NCBI GenBank assembly: GCA_028386065.3
Contig: JAKUCV010002264.1
Location: 31,587 to 95,586, forward strand
DNA: 64,000 bases
Source: Turnera subulata
Taxonomy: Eukaryota > Streptophyta > Magnoliopsida > Malpighiales > Passifloraceae
Direction: 5' to 3'
Shown: positions 33,082 to 45,837 of the stretch, one piece after another
How the letters are laid out: every line of letters starts with the position of its first letter
How positions within the stretch are numbered: position 1 is the first letter of the stretch
Program-made: the position numbers and the translations under genes
The notes under the pieces: generated by a model
What the model was told of the DNA's origin: nothing
Database searches by the model: none
What the model saw: the letters and a program-made list of their open reading frames with translations, nothing else

Positions 33082-34888
33082 TGAAACACCCCGACCCGTA
33101 TTTACCATACACAGTAAACACGTGCCGGAACTGTAACGACCCAACCAAACAAAGCCCAGCATACAGTGTATACAACAGAAACTCGGGCTCAACAGCCCAA
33201 AATAAAAACATGAATAACATTATAACCGGCCCAATGGCCCAACAATAGCAATAAATAGCACAGCGGAAGACTTAATAACTCACAAAGACACTGTATGCGA
33301 CATATGATGCAAACTATGGATCCAAGTCCTGTCCAAGGGATAACGCCGCAACCTGTCTGGTATGCATCAAACCTGAACCACAAATAACTCAACCTACGGG
33401 ATGAAAGCCCGCATGTGAGGGGTGAGTCCGAAGTGCTCACCAACCAAGGATAAATAGAGATATGCAGGCAACTATGATACTTCAAAGAAGAAATACAGAC
33501 AATAGTAACAACCATACCAAAGACAATACCGTACAAGACAGACCAAACTCAAAGACTCGACCAATACGTACCAAGGACTTTATTATTATTCCAATTTTAT
33601 CTTTCTGGCCCCGTCACGGATAAGCTAAGGTCGTACCAGGCTATCAACCTGTTTATGGTGCCAGATCAAAAAGAACCCGGGATCAACATCCCAATATCAA
33701 ATCTCAGGGATCAACATCCCAATAAAAATCTCAGGGATCAACATCCCAATCACAATCTCAGGGATCAACATCCCAATCACAATCTCAGGGATCAATATCC
33801 CAATAACAATCTCAGGGATCAACATTCCAATAACAATCTCAGGGATCAACATCCCAATCACAATCTCAGGGATCAACTTCCCAATCAAACCGGCATCAAC
33901 ATGCCCATCACAAGTAACCCGGATCATGGCCACCACAAAAAAAGTCTCAAACCATCCGGTCGTACCTCTACTTATTAAAATCACCATCTCAAATCAACTT
34001 CCAATTTCCATTTTTCCTTTTTCCCAATTATTCATATCACAACTATTCCAATTTTCCAACTTCTTATTAACTCAAGTTATACAACAGACCAATCCATCAG
34101 CAGTTTCATAGCATCAATTACCCACAATCCAACATCAATCACAACACAGTATCCAAAAAACCAATAACAGTCAACTCAGCAGTTCAATCAAGCAGGACAA
34201 TATCAGCAAATTATATTATCATAATTTCTAATATTCATTTCCTCAAGTTATTCAACTTTCCATTATCACAAGTTAATCCACAGACCCAACCAATCAACAA
34301 TCTCATAACTCCAATTATTCACAATTAACAGTTCAACAATTATCCACAATTTCCACAAGACCAACAACACAGTCCAACAACAGCAACAACAATAACCATC
34401 GTAGTCAAATAACTATCATTGATCATCTCAGCAGTTCAATCAAACAACAAATCACACACCGTATTACAGGCACATATCAAGGGTTATCCATCCTCACCTT
34501 GGCCGATTACCCAACTCTGAAGACAGTGACCGGTCCAAAGCTGGCTCCTCGAGAAACTGCCCGATATCCAACCTATACAACAAAACGATATCCTCACATA
34601 AATGCACATAATCGGTATACTATGATGCCAAAACTGCAAAATAACCCATCCCGGTTCATATCCTCTATTATCAATTTTTATCGAAAATATTATACCATAC
34701 GTATATCCGAATATAATTTCGGTACCATACTTTAATTAAAACTCTTTTCAAAATATTTTCATAAATTAATTACACTTTTCCCAAAATATAATCACCATAA
34801 TTTATACTCAACAAATTATATATAACAGAAAATACTTTCATACAATAAATTATGTCATATTCTTTATTTTCCTAGCAACATAAATTAA

Positions 34889-34920
<32 letters not shown>

Positions 34921-36458
34921 CCAGAAAATTATTATTTATCAAATATATATATGTTAAGGTAAGCATATACTATATGTATTCTTTTTCCAGAAATTATAAC
35001 CATATAAACATATTTTCTGAAAATAAATATAGGTATGCATATTTATTTTCTAAAGATATACTATATTCCCAAAAAATTATATTATCAACATAATAATCTT
35101 TTCCAGAAGTATTACTTAGGTATACCATATATATATTTTTCTGGTAAAACATTTCCACTTTTTATATCCCTAAAGGCATTTACCGTAATCATGTTATAAT
35201 TTCCTTACTTTCTTGAAAATACTATATCAAGGAGTTACTTCTTTTATTTTCACCAAATATAACCATATATTTTTTTTTAATGTTTCCAGAAAAATTATAA
35301 GCTGTAATATGTTTTTTTTTTTATATTTCCAGAATTTGAATTATATATATACATTTATTCTTTTTTTTAATTAACCGGACTGGGCCATACTATGCAGCCC
35401 ACATCCAAACTCAGCCCAACCCAATCAAAGGAGTCAGCCCAGGTCAAAGCCCAGACCAAGCAGCAGGCCCGAGCCAACTTGGCCCAGCTCCCGCGCAGCC
35501 CAGGTCTTCAACCCAAGCCACAACCCATTTGTGGAGTCGGGTCAACCCACGCGAAACCGGGTCGTGACCATCTTCAACGGGTCTACTCACCTGCAAACGA
35601 TGGCGGCGTGGCGAGACGCACACGGGCGGCGACAGCAGCGGCGGGAGGAGACGCGACATAGGCTGTGGCGGCTGTCGGCACAGCTGCGGTTGGTGGCGAC
35701 GAACGGCTGGAAGGAAGGCGAACCCGGGCATCCCGTCGGGTCTCCAGCCAAGCGCGACGCGTCGGGCGGCGAGATCGGGCGGCGACGGCTGCGTCACGTC
35801 GGCGACATCGAGAGGGAGGCGTCGGTGTGAGTGGTGTCTCGGGAGGCGGCGCAGTTCACTCCCACGTGAACATTGCCGGATGGAGGGTGGTGAAGGTGAC
35901 GATGGTGACGGTGAGGTGGCGGGTCTTGGTTGGGGGTGGTGATGATGTGGAAGGTGGTGATTGGTTGATCGTGTTTGTGTTGTGTGTGTTGTTTTTATTT
36001 CTTCCTTTTGCAGGTTTTTTTGTTGCAGGGAAGAGGCTGGCAGCGAAGAGCAATACTGGGTTTGAGGAAGATGGTGCACTGGCTGATGATGACACGGGAA
36101 AAGAAGAAATTTTTTTTCACATGTTGCACAGGGAAACAAATCACGAGCTGTACAGGGAAGAGGCGGCTGCGTGACTCAGTCATGCAGTCGTGTCCCGTCT
36201 GGACCAGAAAATAACTGTAATACCCCCTTTGTTATTTTCCGGTGGGATTTTCTGAGGATTCCGGGACCCGAAAAAAAATACCAACTTAAGTCCGAAAAAT
36301 CCACAGAAAAATCTCGAGCGCGGGAAAAGCCTCGGTTCCGAAAAACAACGCTTGATTTACCTTGAATTAATTACCCAAGATTAATTCATTCGGAAAATCA
36401 CTGTAAAAAGACTTTTACAGTCCCGGTAAAAATCCAAATTTTTACCCGGGCTGTTACA
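33082..36458 (-). mobile_element. Solo LTR of the recurrent gypsy-type family, reversed
   Basis: On the plus strand it begins TGAAACACCCCGACCCGTAT and ends ...ccgggctgttaca, the reverse complement of the family termini. A perfect 5-bp duplication AATAT flanks it (33077-33081 and 36459-36463). At 3377 bp it is the longest copy here, with an expanded dyad minisatellite (33679-33905) and a GC-rich block (35380-36200). Open frames in the GC-rich block are not shared with the other copies and look incidental. Confidence 0.93.
33679..33905. repeat. 27-bp minisatellite built on a palindrome, about eight units, inside the reversed LTR
   Basis: Units of about 27 bp (gggatcaacatcccaat + cacaatctca). 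Each unit carries the dyad GGGAT-caac-ATCCC, the same dyad found scattered in the other LTR copies. Near the end of the array one copy is GGCAT-caac-ATGCC (33892-33905), changed on both arms. Confidence 0.9.
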
Positions 36459-37220
36459 AATATACCCATTTAATTCACATAACCAATGGTATTTGCCGAG
36501 TGGATAATATATATCCAACAATGCCTAAATATTAATATTCTAATTTAATTATCTCACTATTCTAGTTCTATAATTATCACTATCTCGTCTAATTTTTTTA
36601 AAAAACCCAAGTTGTCTACTCCTTAGTATCCTTGATTTTACTCCTCCTCCACCGCCCCACCACAGTGCATCCCGTATGGGCCTAATTGGGCCCGACTCAG
36701 CTCAGCTATGAGGAGCTGAGGACCTACATAGGTCGGGTTGGGAGCGAGTAGAACCAGTCCATATGGGCCTAATCAGGCCCGCATGGCCTGGCCCGGCCGA
36801 ACTCGCCGGGCCTAGTTGGGCCTAGAGTGGACCTTGTTTGGCCCATATAATGCGGCCTAAATTAGGCCTCACTTGGGCCGATTTGGGCCAGCAAATGCGG
36901 GGCTAATCGGGCCCCCATAGGCGGGGTTAAACCCGACCAAATCTAGTACATTCATGCCTAATTAGGCTCGTATAGGCTGTCGGGTTAATATGAGCTAGGT
37001 CGGATTAATATTTGTAAGGTTAAGAACATTAAAATCCATATTTTAAAAAAAAAAACATATAACATTATATGCATAAATAGGTATGAACCAACTTAAATGT
37101 GTCAAAATAGATTTGGTTATCCATGTAAATTAATTGATGGATCATAAATGGATAACTAGGTATAAATGGGTATGAATTTATAGTCCAACCCATGAATACT
37201 TATTTTGCCACCTTTAATGG

Positions 37221-37330
37221 GATTGTAGCTCATGGACATTCTTGTGTGTCAAAAGCACAATAACAGTGAGGTCTCCGTTCAAGCTATGTTCCAAACATCT
37301 TTAATCCGTCAAATTAGTACGATCATATGA
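37221..37330 (+). mobile_element. Decayed SINE, body after the hAT insertion
   Basis: ttgtagctcatggacattct ... tgtcaaaagcacaataacag ... gaggtctccgttcaagc follows the same order as the SINE in the KDSB intron, with an A-box-like TAGCTCATGG and a decayed B box. Its head is separated by the hAT element ending at 37216. No tail or duplication was resolved. Confidence 0.55.
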
Positions 37331-37446
37331 CTCTTTTTTTAGGATACAATAAATTATTCATCAACTTGTTTTTGGATACAACAAATAATTCATCTAAAGA
37401 GCACTATCTACGACTTTTAAAAAAAACATAGATCGGCGTTCCTATT

Positions 37447-37734
37447 GTGAAATCACCATCCTCTCAAGTTCAACTCTTCCTCGAGGTGAAACCGCATAGA
37501 CCTGATGAGGAACAATCTGAAAGTATCATCTCGGTACCACAACTACCCGAGTATGCTTATATTGTAATTGGCCTGCACATAAGAAATTGCCTTTGGCATG
37601 TCCTGAAAAGCAACCCTCCCTTTCTTCCGAATCCAATTAGATACTCCAATCTGGCACGAGGAATTGTGGATAATTTAGTCCAGGGCTGTTCAACACCCAC
37701 GCGTGCAAAGGCTCTTCTACGATTACTTCATTAA
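37447..37734 (+). other. Short unclassified open frame (95 codons)
   Basis: The frame starts MKSPSSQVQLFLEVKPHRPD and ends RAKALLRLLH. Composition is protein-like and the surroundings are not low-complexity, but I recognise no family and there is no splice context. It may be an exon remnant or chance. Low confidence. Confidence 0.2.
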
Positions 37735-37926
37735 GCATAATCATTGTCAGAATTGTGTTCACATAAACAAACAGAGGTATTTATTAAGAGCTGGAACCTT
37801 TGTTATAGCCACGAATGTTGTTATTCGTAAAGTGTTTTGATTTGAACTCTTCGTTGCTAATATCAAATGATACAATTAAGCTATCCAACCCATATATGAG
37901 CGCCAATACAATGCACCATTTGTTCA

Positions 37927-40451
37927 AATGCTAGGCACAGCCAGAAACAAAAATGGCAAAACTACATCATCAAGTATTTTCCATGAATAATTCTTTAGGC
38001 TCTGCAACTGAGCTTGAAAATCCACCATCAGATGGGGATAATAGTCATGCTTAGCAGGATCACACCAGAGATGCCTGATTCTAACTATTTTCGTACTGAT
38101 TTGCTTTCGCATCAAAGCCAAAACCTTGGGTTTCTGTTTATTTGCTTGTGCCCGGTAGACGGATGAATTGAAGCTCTAGCAGGACCTTTATTTCAGCAGT
38201 TGCAGGTTTCCATATAACAGAACCATCTGGCATAATTACTCAAACAAATTAAACCATTACAACAACAATCACTCAAATTAAATTAAACCATTACAGCTTC
38301 CCACAGTGTCCATCCTTTTCTAAAAAAATATAAACCAAAATGTCTATCCTTGTAGGTGTCAGGAGGACATAATCATTATTGGATAAATCTCTAGTGACGG
38401 ATATGCCAAGTGTGTCTTGACACAGCAAAGATTACATAAATTTCATAGTGGTAGCATCTTGGTATTTGACCAAAAGATCAAAATTCTTGCTATTCCCATC
38501 AATATCATCTTCATCATCATCAGAACAGAAGAGAAGATTTGTAAATGAAATGTGGATCAGTATAGAGAGTGCACCAGGAGGAGTAAACACACCTTAACAC
38601 CACAGACTTCATCGGCAACATTAACAAGATATCCATCATCAACTCCTCCAATTCCATCGCCTCCGCCATCCCAATGTTTGTTTCCTTCACAATCTACTTG
38701 ATGAACCAGAAGAAACTGAGAAAGTACAGTTCTGGTAGGCTTGCGAATGTAAACCTAATTTAGGAATGATTTATAAGTAATGGTTTTTCTTACCCTGGAA
38801 AGACTTAATTTCTAAGGATTAGATTGATGTTAAAGTCTAAGGAACACAAAAAAAAAAATTTAGGGGCCTGCAACTGGAGTGATTGGTTTACTACTTTACC
38901 AATTTGGGCATCGTCAAATATACAGCATCCAATGGTCTCAATCTGCCCAAAAATGGTGAAGTAATTTGAAAATACTGTATGAAGCAAATTCGTAAACAAA
39001 TATGATTCTTTTCTTTCTGTAAATAAGCTTTGCTGCTGTTCTCCCTTCTAATGTGATATGTGCACAGCGAATTCTAATATTATAATCACTTTGGTATTTC
39101 AGTTTTATACATATTAAAAATATGAATTCCTAAATCCTAAACTGTTAACTAGTTACATCAAACAAGTAAAAATCCAATCCGTTAGTTCTAGATGATTTAG
39201 CAGCTATGATTAAGTTTGTTAATTTTAATATATTGTTGAGGTGGAAAGTTTAATATTTTCATACAAAAAACAATATAAAAAATCTAACTAACTAAAAGAA
39301 CTTATCTCTCTCTCTATCTAAAATTTTAAGAATATTTTATAAAAGAAAGCACAAGAAATTTCAATTTTTAAAAATAGTTAAAATATATGAGAAATATTAA
39401 ATTTTCCATGCAGATCATGAAACAAAAAAATGGCATCAAAATTCAGAGGCTTAAAGTCTGCCAGAAAGGTTAGATAGCCAGAAACTTCATCACCTAAAAT
39501 CCGACTAAGCAACAGACCTAAATGTAATGGAGAAAGCTTGAAAAAGAGACAAAAGTTGGCTCCATACATCACCCACTGAAGAAACTGCAGGAGAAAAATT
39601 GCAAGTTATCTTTCGTGCTTCCCCTTTCATGTCCACATTTCAAGTTTCCTTTTTGTTAAAAAAAGACATTTTTCATACATCCCCCATAGAAGAAACTGCA
39701 GGAGAAAAAATGCAGATTATCTTCTGTGTTTCCGTTTGCTGTCCTCATTTCCAGTTTTCCTTTTGTAAAAAAGACATTTTTCTTTGATTCATCACCCCCA
39801 TTAACTAAAAAGCAAGTTTTCTGGGTGCACGTTATGGGTGCATATGCAGGCAGGGATTGGGACGGGAAGGGCACGGCTCAATCTATAAGAATAAAGTTGC
39901 TTTAACATCCAATTACCCAGCAGGAAATGATACAAATCTTATACAAAACTAAGGCTGATCCCAAATCAGATAAGCAATGTCCAGCGCCTCCAAAGGTGCA
40001 GTGTCCTGTGCTACTTACTGTACCTATTTGTATTCTCCAGTAAATAAAGCATATTAGGCAACATCATTCAAATCAATGCATCAAGCATGTAAAACAGAGT
40101 TCTGTATGTGAATTGATTGCTTCAAGTTACACTTCCATATCAACACAAGACACTCAACAATCACATACAATAGGATGTTAGATGTCCGCAGACTACCAGA
40201 TGCTTGCGTCATATACTAGATATTTCCTTCAGTTATAGTGTACAACTCGTTTTAGTGTACAACTCTTACAATCTTTAGTGTACCATCCATGAATTTATCT
40301 GTTAAGTACAGAGTGTAGAAAGGAGAGTAGGAAGAATTTGATACTTACCTGCCATAGACAGCGAAAAATATGAACATTCTGACAAAGTCCATCATCCTGA
40401 CATTTGAAGGTTGCTCCGGAAAAGAAAATCAACCTGCTACCCTCCAACCAA
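37927..40451 (-). pseudogene. Decayed multi-exon gene of unknown identity
   Basis: Exon-like blocks on the minus strand, in order: about 40451-40352 (TQDWLEGSRLIFFSGATFKC, flanked by tctgagcatac-type acceptor and GTAAGT donor); 39572-39414 (WVMYGANFCLFFKLSPLHLG ... EVSGYLTFLADFKPLNFDAI); 38945-38862 (IETIGCCIFDDAQIGKVVNQ); 38759-38597 (VYIRKPTRTVLSQFLLVHQV ... WDGGGDGIGGVDDGYLVNV, donor GTGTGT); 38223-37927 (DGSVIWKPATAEIKVLLELQ ... RIRHLWCDPAKHDYYPHLMV, ending LAVPSI stop). The last block has a one-base frame break near 38147 (after IRLPGTSK). No start was found. The blocks read like real coding sequence, but I do not recognise the protein. It could be a truncated pseudogene or a gene I cannot fully assemble. 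Confidence 0.45.
39577..39785. repeat. Two-unit tandem duplication of about 105 bp
   Basis: 39577-39680 and 39681-39785 both begin with a variant of 'gaagaaactgcaggagaaaa' and end with 'aaaagacatttttc'. They are about 80-85 percent alike. They lie in an apparent intron of the decayed gene. Confidence 0.8.
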
Positions 40452-41253
40452 TCTTGCGTCTGAGCATACACATGACAATGATAAGCTTATCCTCAGTATA
40501 TATGGATGTTCATTAATTAATCGAGACAACAAAATTTATTAAATAGTAAAAGAAAAGCAATGGCGGATCTTTGTAGGGAAGAGGCCTGGAAAAATCTATA
40601 TTGTAGCAGGTAATGTAGCATCAATATTTCATAATCTTCATAACAGCAAAAAATCAGAAATTACTTTTATCCATCCAAGATCAAGACACAAACCCACCTA
40701 CCAAAACACCGTAAGCCACTCTAGACCAGACATTCATTGTTCCTTTTTCTTTCCTTCTCATAAGACCCTTCTCTATCTACTTAGCCAATCGCTTGCTAAA
40801 CTTGCTTTATTGCAACAGGAAGTTTCTTCGTTTGATCAATTACCAAGGTTCGTGATCAGCCTATTCAACTTATAAGCATCAACTATTTGATTTGGAGGCT
40901 GCTTTTTTGTCGCCAAAAAGAAAAGCATGTAACCCTCTCTAAGATCTGGCAAGTTCCCTTGGTGAGGAAAAGCCCTTCCAGAGAAAATATTAAGCATCAG
41001 ATATTAACACATTTAGTGCATACTAATTTTAATAGTTAAAGTATGTTGAAATGTGCAAACACAATCAAAGAAATACAAAATTCCTTGTGAAACCATTTTT
41101 TTTCGATCTGATTAGAGGAATTTGAAGTTTTGAACTCCTAACTTCAGGCAAAATGCTAAAGAAAAAAGTGAATGCAAGTTGTTAAATAACACTAACTAGT
41201 TGCAAGAAAGAACTGTGAAGACCACCAAACGATATATAAAAAGTAGAAGGGCG

Positions 41254-42992
41254 TTACAAGATACCCAAATTATCTTCAGCTGCAATCATCTCAGTTTCCA
41301 GCTCCTGAGCAGCTTCAGTCATCCCCTGAACATTGTAGAAATGGATCATAGTAGCAAACGTGATGCTATCGGGCTCACATTTTCTCTCTTTCATCGCTAA
41401 AAACATCTGATCCATCTTTTCTATGTCACCTCCCCTGCCATAAGCACTTATGATGCAGTTGAAGAAAGGAGTATCAAGTACCACATCTGAGTTCTCTACC
41501 TGCCTCAAAACAGAATCGACCTTCATTAAGAGACCGGCTTTACTGTAAGCACTGACCAGTGAGCAGTAAGTAATAGTGTTAGGCTTGATTCCTTGATGCT
41601 TCATTTTCTTAAAGTATTCATCCATCTTCTCAATATCACCAGCCTTTCCAAATGCATCAATGATAATGTTATGTGTAACAATTGTTGGAGTGAAGAACCT
41701 TTTCTTCATATACTCCAGTACAGAACCCATCTTCTCATACAAGCCTTTCTTCCCATATGATTTGATCAGGATATTAAATGTTTTAATGTCTGGTTTAATT
41801 CCCATCAACTGAAACTCATCGTACCACTTTTCCATCTTGTCAATCTTTCCACTGTTCCCATAAGCCCCTATCACAGAATTACAAGTGAAGATATCTGGAA
41901 TAGAGCTGCCACTCTCAACCATATCTGTCAACACATTCTCCATTTCTTTAAACATTTTTGTCTTACCATATCCATCAACAATAATGTTGTATGTGACAGT
42001 GGTACACTCAATTCCGTAATATGACATCTCATCCATAATCATCCCGATGAGCTCAAACTGACGGCACTTGACACAACAGCTGATTAGGATAGAATAAGTA
42101 TAGACATCAGGTTTGCAGTCAGAGTCCGATTTCATACCATCAAGAGTAGCAAGAGCCTTGTCAAGTTGACCACTTTGGCCATAAGCACTTATAAGGGCAG
42201 TGTAAACATCAAGAGAAGGCCGAAGACGATCAGCCCTCATCAGCTTGAACAGCAACTTTGCCTCCTCAGGTTGCCTGCACTTACCAAGCATCATCAACAA
42301 CTTAGCGTACAATGTGCTCCTCGGCTCGTACCATTTCTGCTGGCGAAGAAGCCCAAAGATCTAGAATCAAATAAAAAATCAGGAGCATCCTATACACACA
42401 TGGAGCCACAGAACACAGGTGTACAGTATAGACACGTTCCATACCAGAATGTGCATAACCATCAACAAAAACCAGTAATTTCAGCAGAAGGGATCCAGCT
42501 TAACATTAGGAGTCATCCATCATAGTAATGTCGAAAGAAAAAAAAAAAAACCACAGTTTAAATTATCAACCCATAACGAGAATATCACATAATAAAACAG
42601 TAAAAGTGAGTAAATAGCAACAAGAAGTAAGAGGGTTTTAAAAAAGAAAAAGAAGGAAACTAACAAGAAGAAAAGGTACAAACTTTGAGGGCAGAATTCC
42701 AGCGGTTGTCTCTAATAGCCTCATCGAGGGCTTCCAAAACAGCTTTAGGCCACAGGTTGTTGTACTTTTTAGATTCGGCTTTTTCCTCTATAGCTTTGAT
42801 AGCAGCTTCTGTTATCAGAATCCGAGACAATACCTGGTCGGTTTTCCTCTGGAGCCCAGTGGAAGGCGGGTTGGGGATCTGTTGGGCTGCTCGGATGTTG
42901 AGGAATGGTGGGTACCGGCGGAGTCTGAGTTTGCCGGCGATCGAGAGCGACCGGCTCACGTCAGCGGAAGGAAGGGGGTGGTAGGACAACAT
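41254..42992 (-). CDS. P-class pentatricopeptide repeat protein (At3g53170 type), two exons
   Basis: Helical-repeat RNA-binding protein, most likely organellar, acting on transcript processing or translation. Exons (minus): 42992-42684 (103 codons) and 42360-41254; 1416 bases, 471 aa. The single intron is GT-AG and splits the LKVxx region so that ...NRWNSALK joins IFGLLRQQKWYEPR. The N-terminus (about 1-45) is Arg/Ser/Pro-rich with few acids, as in a transit peptide. The conserved LWPKAVLEALDEAI follows. From about residue 130 there are ten or so P-type repeats of 35 residues (VYTALISAYGQSGQLDKALA, TYNIIVDGYGKTKMFKEMEN, TFNILIKSYGKKGLYEKMGS, FFNCIISAYGRGGDIEKMDQ). No DYW or E domain is present. 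The recalled Arabidopsis At3g53170 matches along the whole length. No lesion; the region upstream has no other gene. Confidence 0.92.
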
Positions 42993-44167
42993 TGCGTTGG
43001 TTGGGAGGCGAAGGGCCCGAATATCATCAAATAGTTAGTTATCAGAACCGACCCGCCCGGCCAATAGAACCCTTTTGAAGGCTTGGAATCATAATTCACT
43101 TGTCGGACCGGAGAGAGTCAAGTGGTGGTGGAATCAGGAGGAGGCTGACTGTCACAGGACAGGAGAGTAAATGATTTTACTGATACTAAAATTGTCATTT
43201 TCCCAGTTTACAATCTAAACAAAAGTACAAAACGCAGCAATATTCTTGCTCTCTCAACTTACTGCTTTTGCCTTGCGATGGCCGCCGGCCGCGAGAGGAG
43301 GAAATGCAGTGACTCGTCACTTCTGGTGGCTTGTTGGCTCGTCGTACCTCTGTTGTTGCTGGTGGCTAGTTGGCGGCGCGGCTCCTTGTAAGGCGCGACG
43401 TGATAGCTTGGGAGGATAAAGGCGAGGACAGATTGGATGGCCAGCTGAATTTTATTGAGGATAATAGAATTTGAAAATTGTTATAAAATTGAAGGTGGTA
43501 GTAATATTGAGTTGATGGGAGTAATATAATGTAAATGTTGATGGTAATATTGCAAATGGATAAATAATATAATTAAATAAAGAAGGAGAGAGTTTATGTG
43601 TATAGAATAAAAAGAGAGGAGTTTATAGTTGAGAGATTATTGTGGAAATGTGTATAAATGGAAGGGGTATTTATAAATAAAAATAGATAGATAAAAATAT
43701 AATATTATATTTTCACCAAATTGTTGTATAAAATTTAAAAATATAATTAGATTTTAGCAAGTTAGAACTTATCTTAGTCATTTTCAATTGTAATAGATTT
43801 ATGTAGTCCCTCATTGAAAAAAAGAGAGGGAGGAGTGGGAGAAATGAAAAGAATATGTTGGAATATCAATTTGGAAGACATGCTGGAAGGGAGTTCATTT
43901 TGGGTATTATGCTAGAAAATGGAATCCAAAAATGAAACATTACATTGCTCTAAAGTGTAAAGGTTAACATTATAGATTATGTAATGATAAGAGAAATAAG
44001 AGAAATATACTTGTGAAATATGTAAGTTATTCCATAAAAATAATAATAAAAAAAAACAAAAGCAAGTTTGTGTTGCTTGTTTTAAATTTTTTTTTTGTAT
44101 GCAAGTTAGGATTCTTTCAGACCAGACCATTCTTAAAAATTTGATGTGTTTCGAAATATATAGTTTT
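42993..44167. other. Upstream region of the PPR gene and AT-rich spacer
   Basis: 42993-43440 is moderately GC-rich and presumably holds the promoter and leader of the PPR gene. 43440-44167 is AT-rich without ORFs. The last 60 bases (from about 44120) resemble the sequence just after the copia element at 57745. Confidence 0.4.
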
Positions 44168-44643
44168 TGTTATAAATAAATTATGGTGAATGTCATCATT
44201 AGCTTCCAGTAAAACTCAATTTTACCATGTTCGAATTTATCCTGATAAATATTTTACCCCAAATACCTAACATCTAATTGGATTCATCTCTTGGTCATTT
44301 TCCCTCCATAATTTCATTTGTCCTAATCTTAATACCATCTTCTTTTACGCAATATCTTTTTGATTTTATCTTATTAAATTAATCATTCTCATTTATTTTT
44401 ATCCTCCCATTTCACCTATAAATATCCCCTTCATTTCCATACACACTTATACCTTGATATCCATAAATTCACTCTCTTCAAATTTCCATACACCTCTCTT
44501 CTTTCCTTCCTCCATCATTAGTATAATTATTCTCCGTTTCTATTATTATTAAAAGTGTATTACTTCCCACAAAGTTGTATTATTACCTTGATCAAGTTTG
44601 TATTATTCTATCAAATAGTAAATTTCTCTCCAATTTTATAACA
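44168..44643 (+). repeat. 5' LTR of the copia element
   Basis: 476 bp, TG...CA. It pairs with 57282-57744 (463 bp) with scattered substitutions and small indels. The stretch 'ctataaatatcccc' near 44416 could be its TATA region. Confidence 0.9.
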
Positions 44644-44902
44644 TGTTATCAGCACGAGTCGCTACCTTTATCAATGTAATCATTTCTAAACATTTTCTTA
44701 TTACTACTTTAACCATTTCTATTATACATATATAGTATTTATATAGCTGAAAGATTTATCGAGTAAGCATATATATATTACATATTCTATATTATTATTC
44801 TTCTAATATTGTTGAAAGATTTATCGAGTATACTATTTAATTTCTACTATTATTTCTCTTTATATTTGTTTTATAATTTGTTATTATTTATTTATTGTCA
44901 TA

Positions 44903-45620
44903 ATGGCAAACCTTGCAAAGCTTGAGTTTGAGGCTCTAGATATTTCCAAAAAAAATTATCTATCATGGAGACTAGATGCAGAAATGCATTTAGATGCTCA
45001 GGGTCTGGGACATACCATAAAGTCTCCTCAAGATGAAGATGTATCTAGTCAAGATAAGGCAAAAGCTATAATCTTTCTTCGGCATCATCTTCACGACAGT
45101 CTAAAGACTGAGTATCTAACTGTCAAAGATCCAGCAGATCTTTAGAATAATTTGAAAGAAAGGTATGATCACCTGAAGATGGTCATACTCCCAAAAAGCT
45201 CAATATGAGTGGATGCATCTGAGGTTGCAAGATTTTAAATCTGTGCATGAATATAATCCAACTGTGTTTCGAATCAGCTCTCAGTTAAAAATGTGTGGAG
45301 AAAATATTACTGATGTAGATATGTTGGGAAAAACATTCTCCACTTTTCATTCATCCAATGTGCTCCTGCAGCAGCAGGATCGTGAAAAAGGTTTCACAAG
45401 ATATTCTGATTCAATTTCATGCCTTCTTGTGGCCGAACAAAATAACGAGCTATTGATGAAAAATCATGAGTCTCGCCCCACGGCTTCTGCTCCATTCCCA
45501 GAAGCGAATGCAGCAGTACATGATAATTTTGGTCGTGGCCGTGGACAAGGTCGTGGTCGGGGACGTGGGCGTGGACGTGGAAGGAAACATTTTAATTACC
45601 CAGCCAGAAGCTGGCACTAG
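44903..45620 (+). pseudogene. Broken gag of the copia element
   Basis: Starts MANLAKLEFEALDISKKNYL, the usual capsid start of this copia group. A stop (TAG) at 45143 follows VKDPADL where the family has Trp. The frame then shifts and continues as WMHLRLQDFKSVHEYNPTVF ... CGENITDVDMLGKTFSTFH, ending in an Arg/Gly run (GRGRGRGRGRGRK) and HFNYPARSWH stop. The zinc knuckle and protease that should follow are deleted; the next recognisable piece is IWHDRLGHLGSIMMRRII (pre-integrase domain). Confidence 0.85.
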
Positions 45621-45837
45621 CCTGAAGCTGACTAATGAGTTAAAAATTTGGCATGACCGGTTGGGCCATCTTGGATCAATAATGATGCGCCGAATCATCC
45701 ATTGAAAAACTAGAAGATTTTTCAATCTAATGAATTTTCATGTGCTACTTATACACAAGGAAAATTAAATATCCTGCCTTCATATGATAAGGTTGGTTCT
45801 AAATCACCAGCATTTTTGGAAAGAATTCAGGGAGATA

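Larger units (their letters stand above)
32974..37216. mobile_element. hAT-type non-autonomous element containing a reversed solo LTR
   Basis: The left terminus is tagaggtggcaaaatag and the right terminus in reverse is taaaggtggcaaaataag, the typical hAT short TIR. The 8-bp flanks ATGAGATT (32966-32973) and ATGGGATT (37217-37224) differ by one base. Without the LTR at 33082-36458 it is about 0.86 kb. It contains a GC-rich tract of repeated 'gggcctaattgggc'-like words (36680-36960) and 'taaatgggtat' words near both ends. It interrupts a SINE: tactaat precedes it and ttgtagctcatgg follows. Confidence 0.8.

Noticed and set aside
33679..33905. CRISPR-like regularly spaced repeats
   Set aside because: The spacers are not unique; this is a tandem minisatellite in a plant LTR.
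35392..36214. Frames up to 231 codons in the GC-rich block of the reversed LTR
   Set aside because: Same reasoning: composition effect in a non-coding LTR segment.
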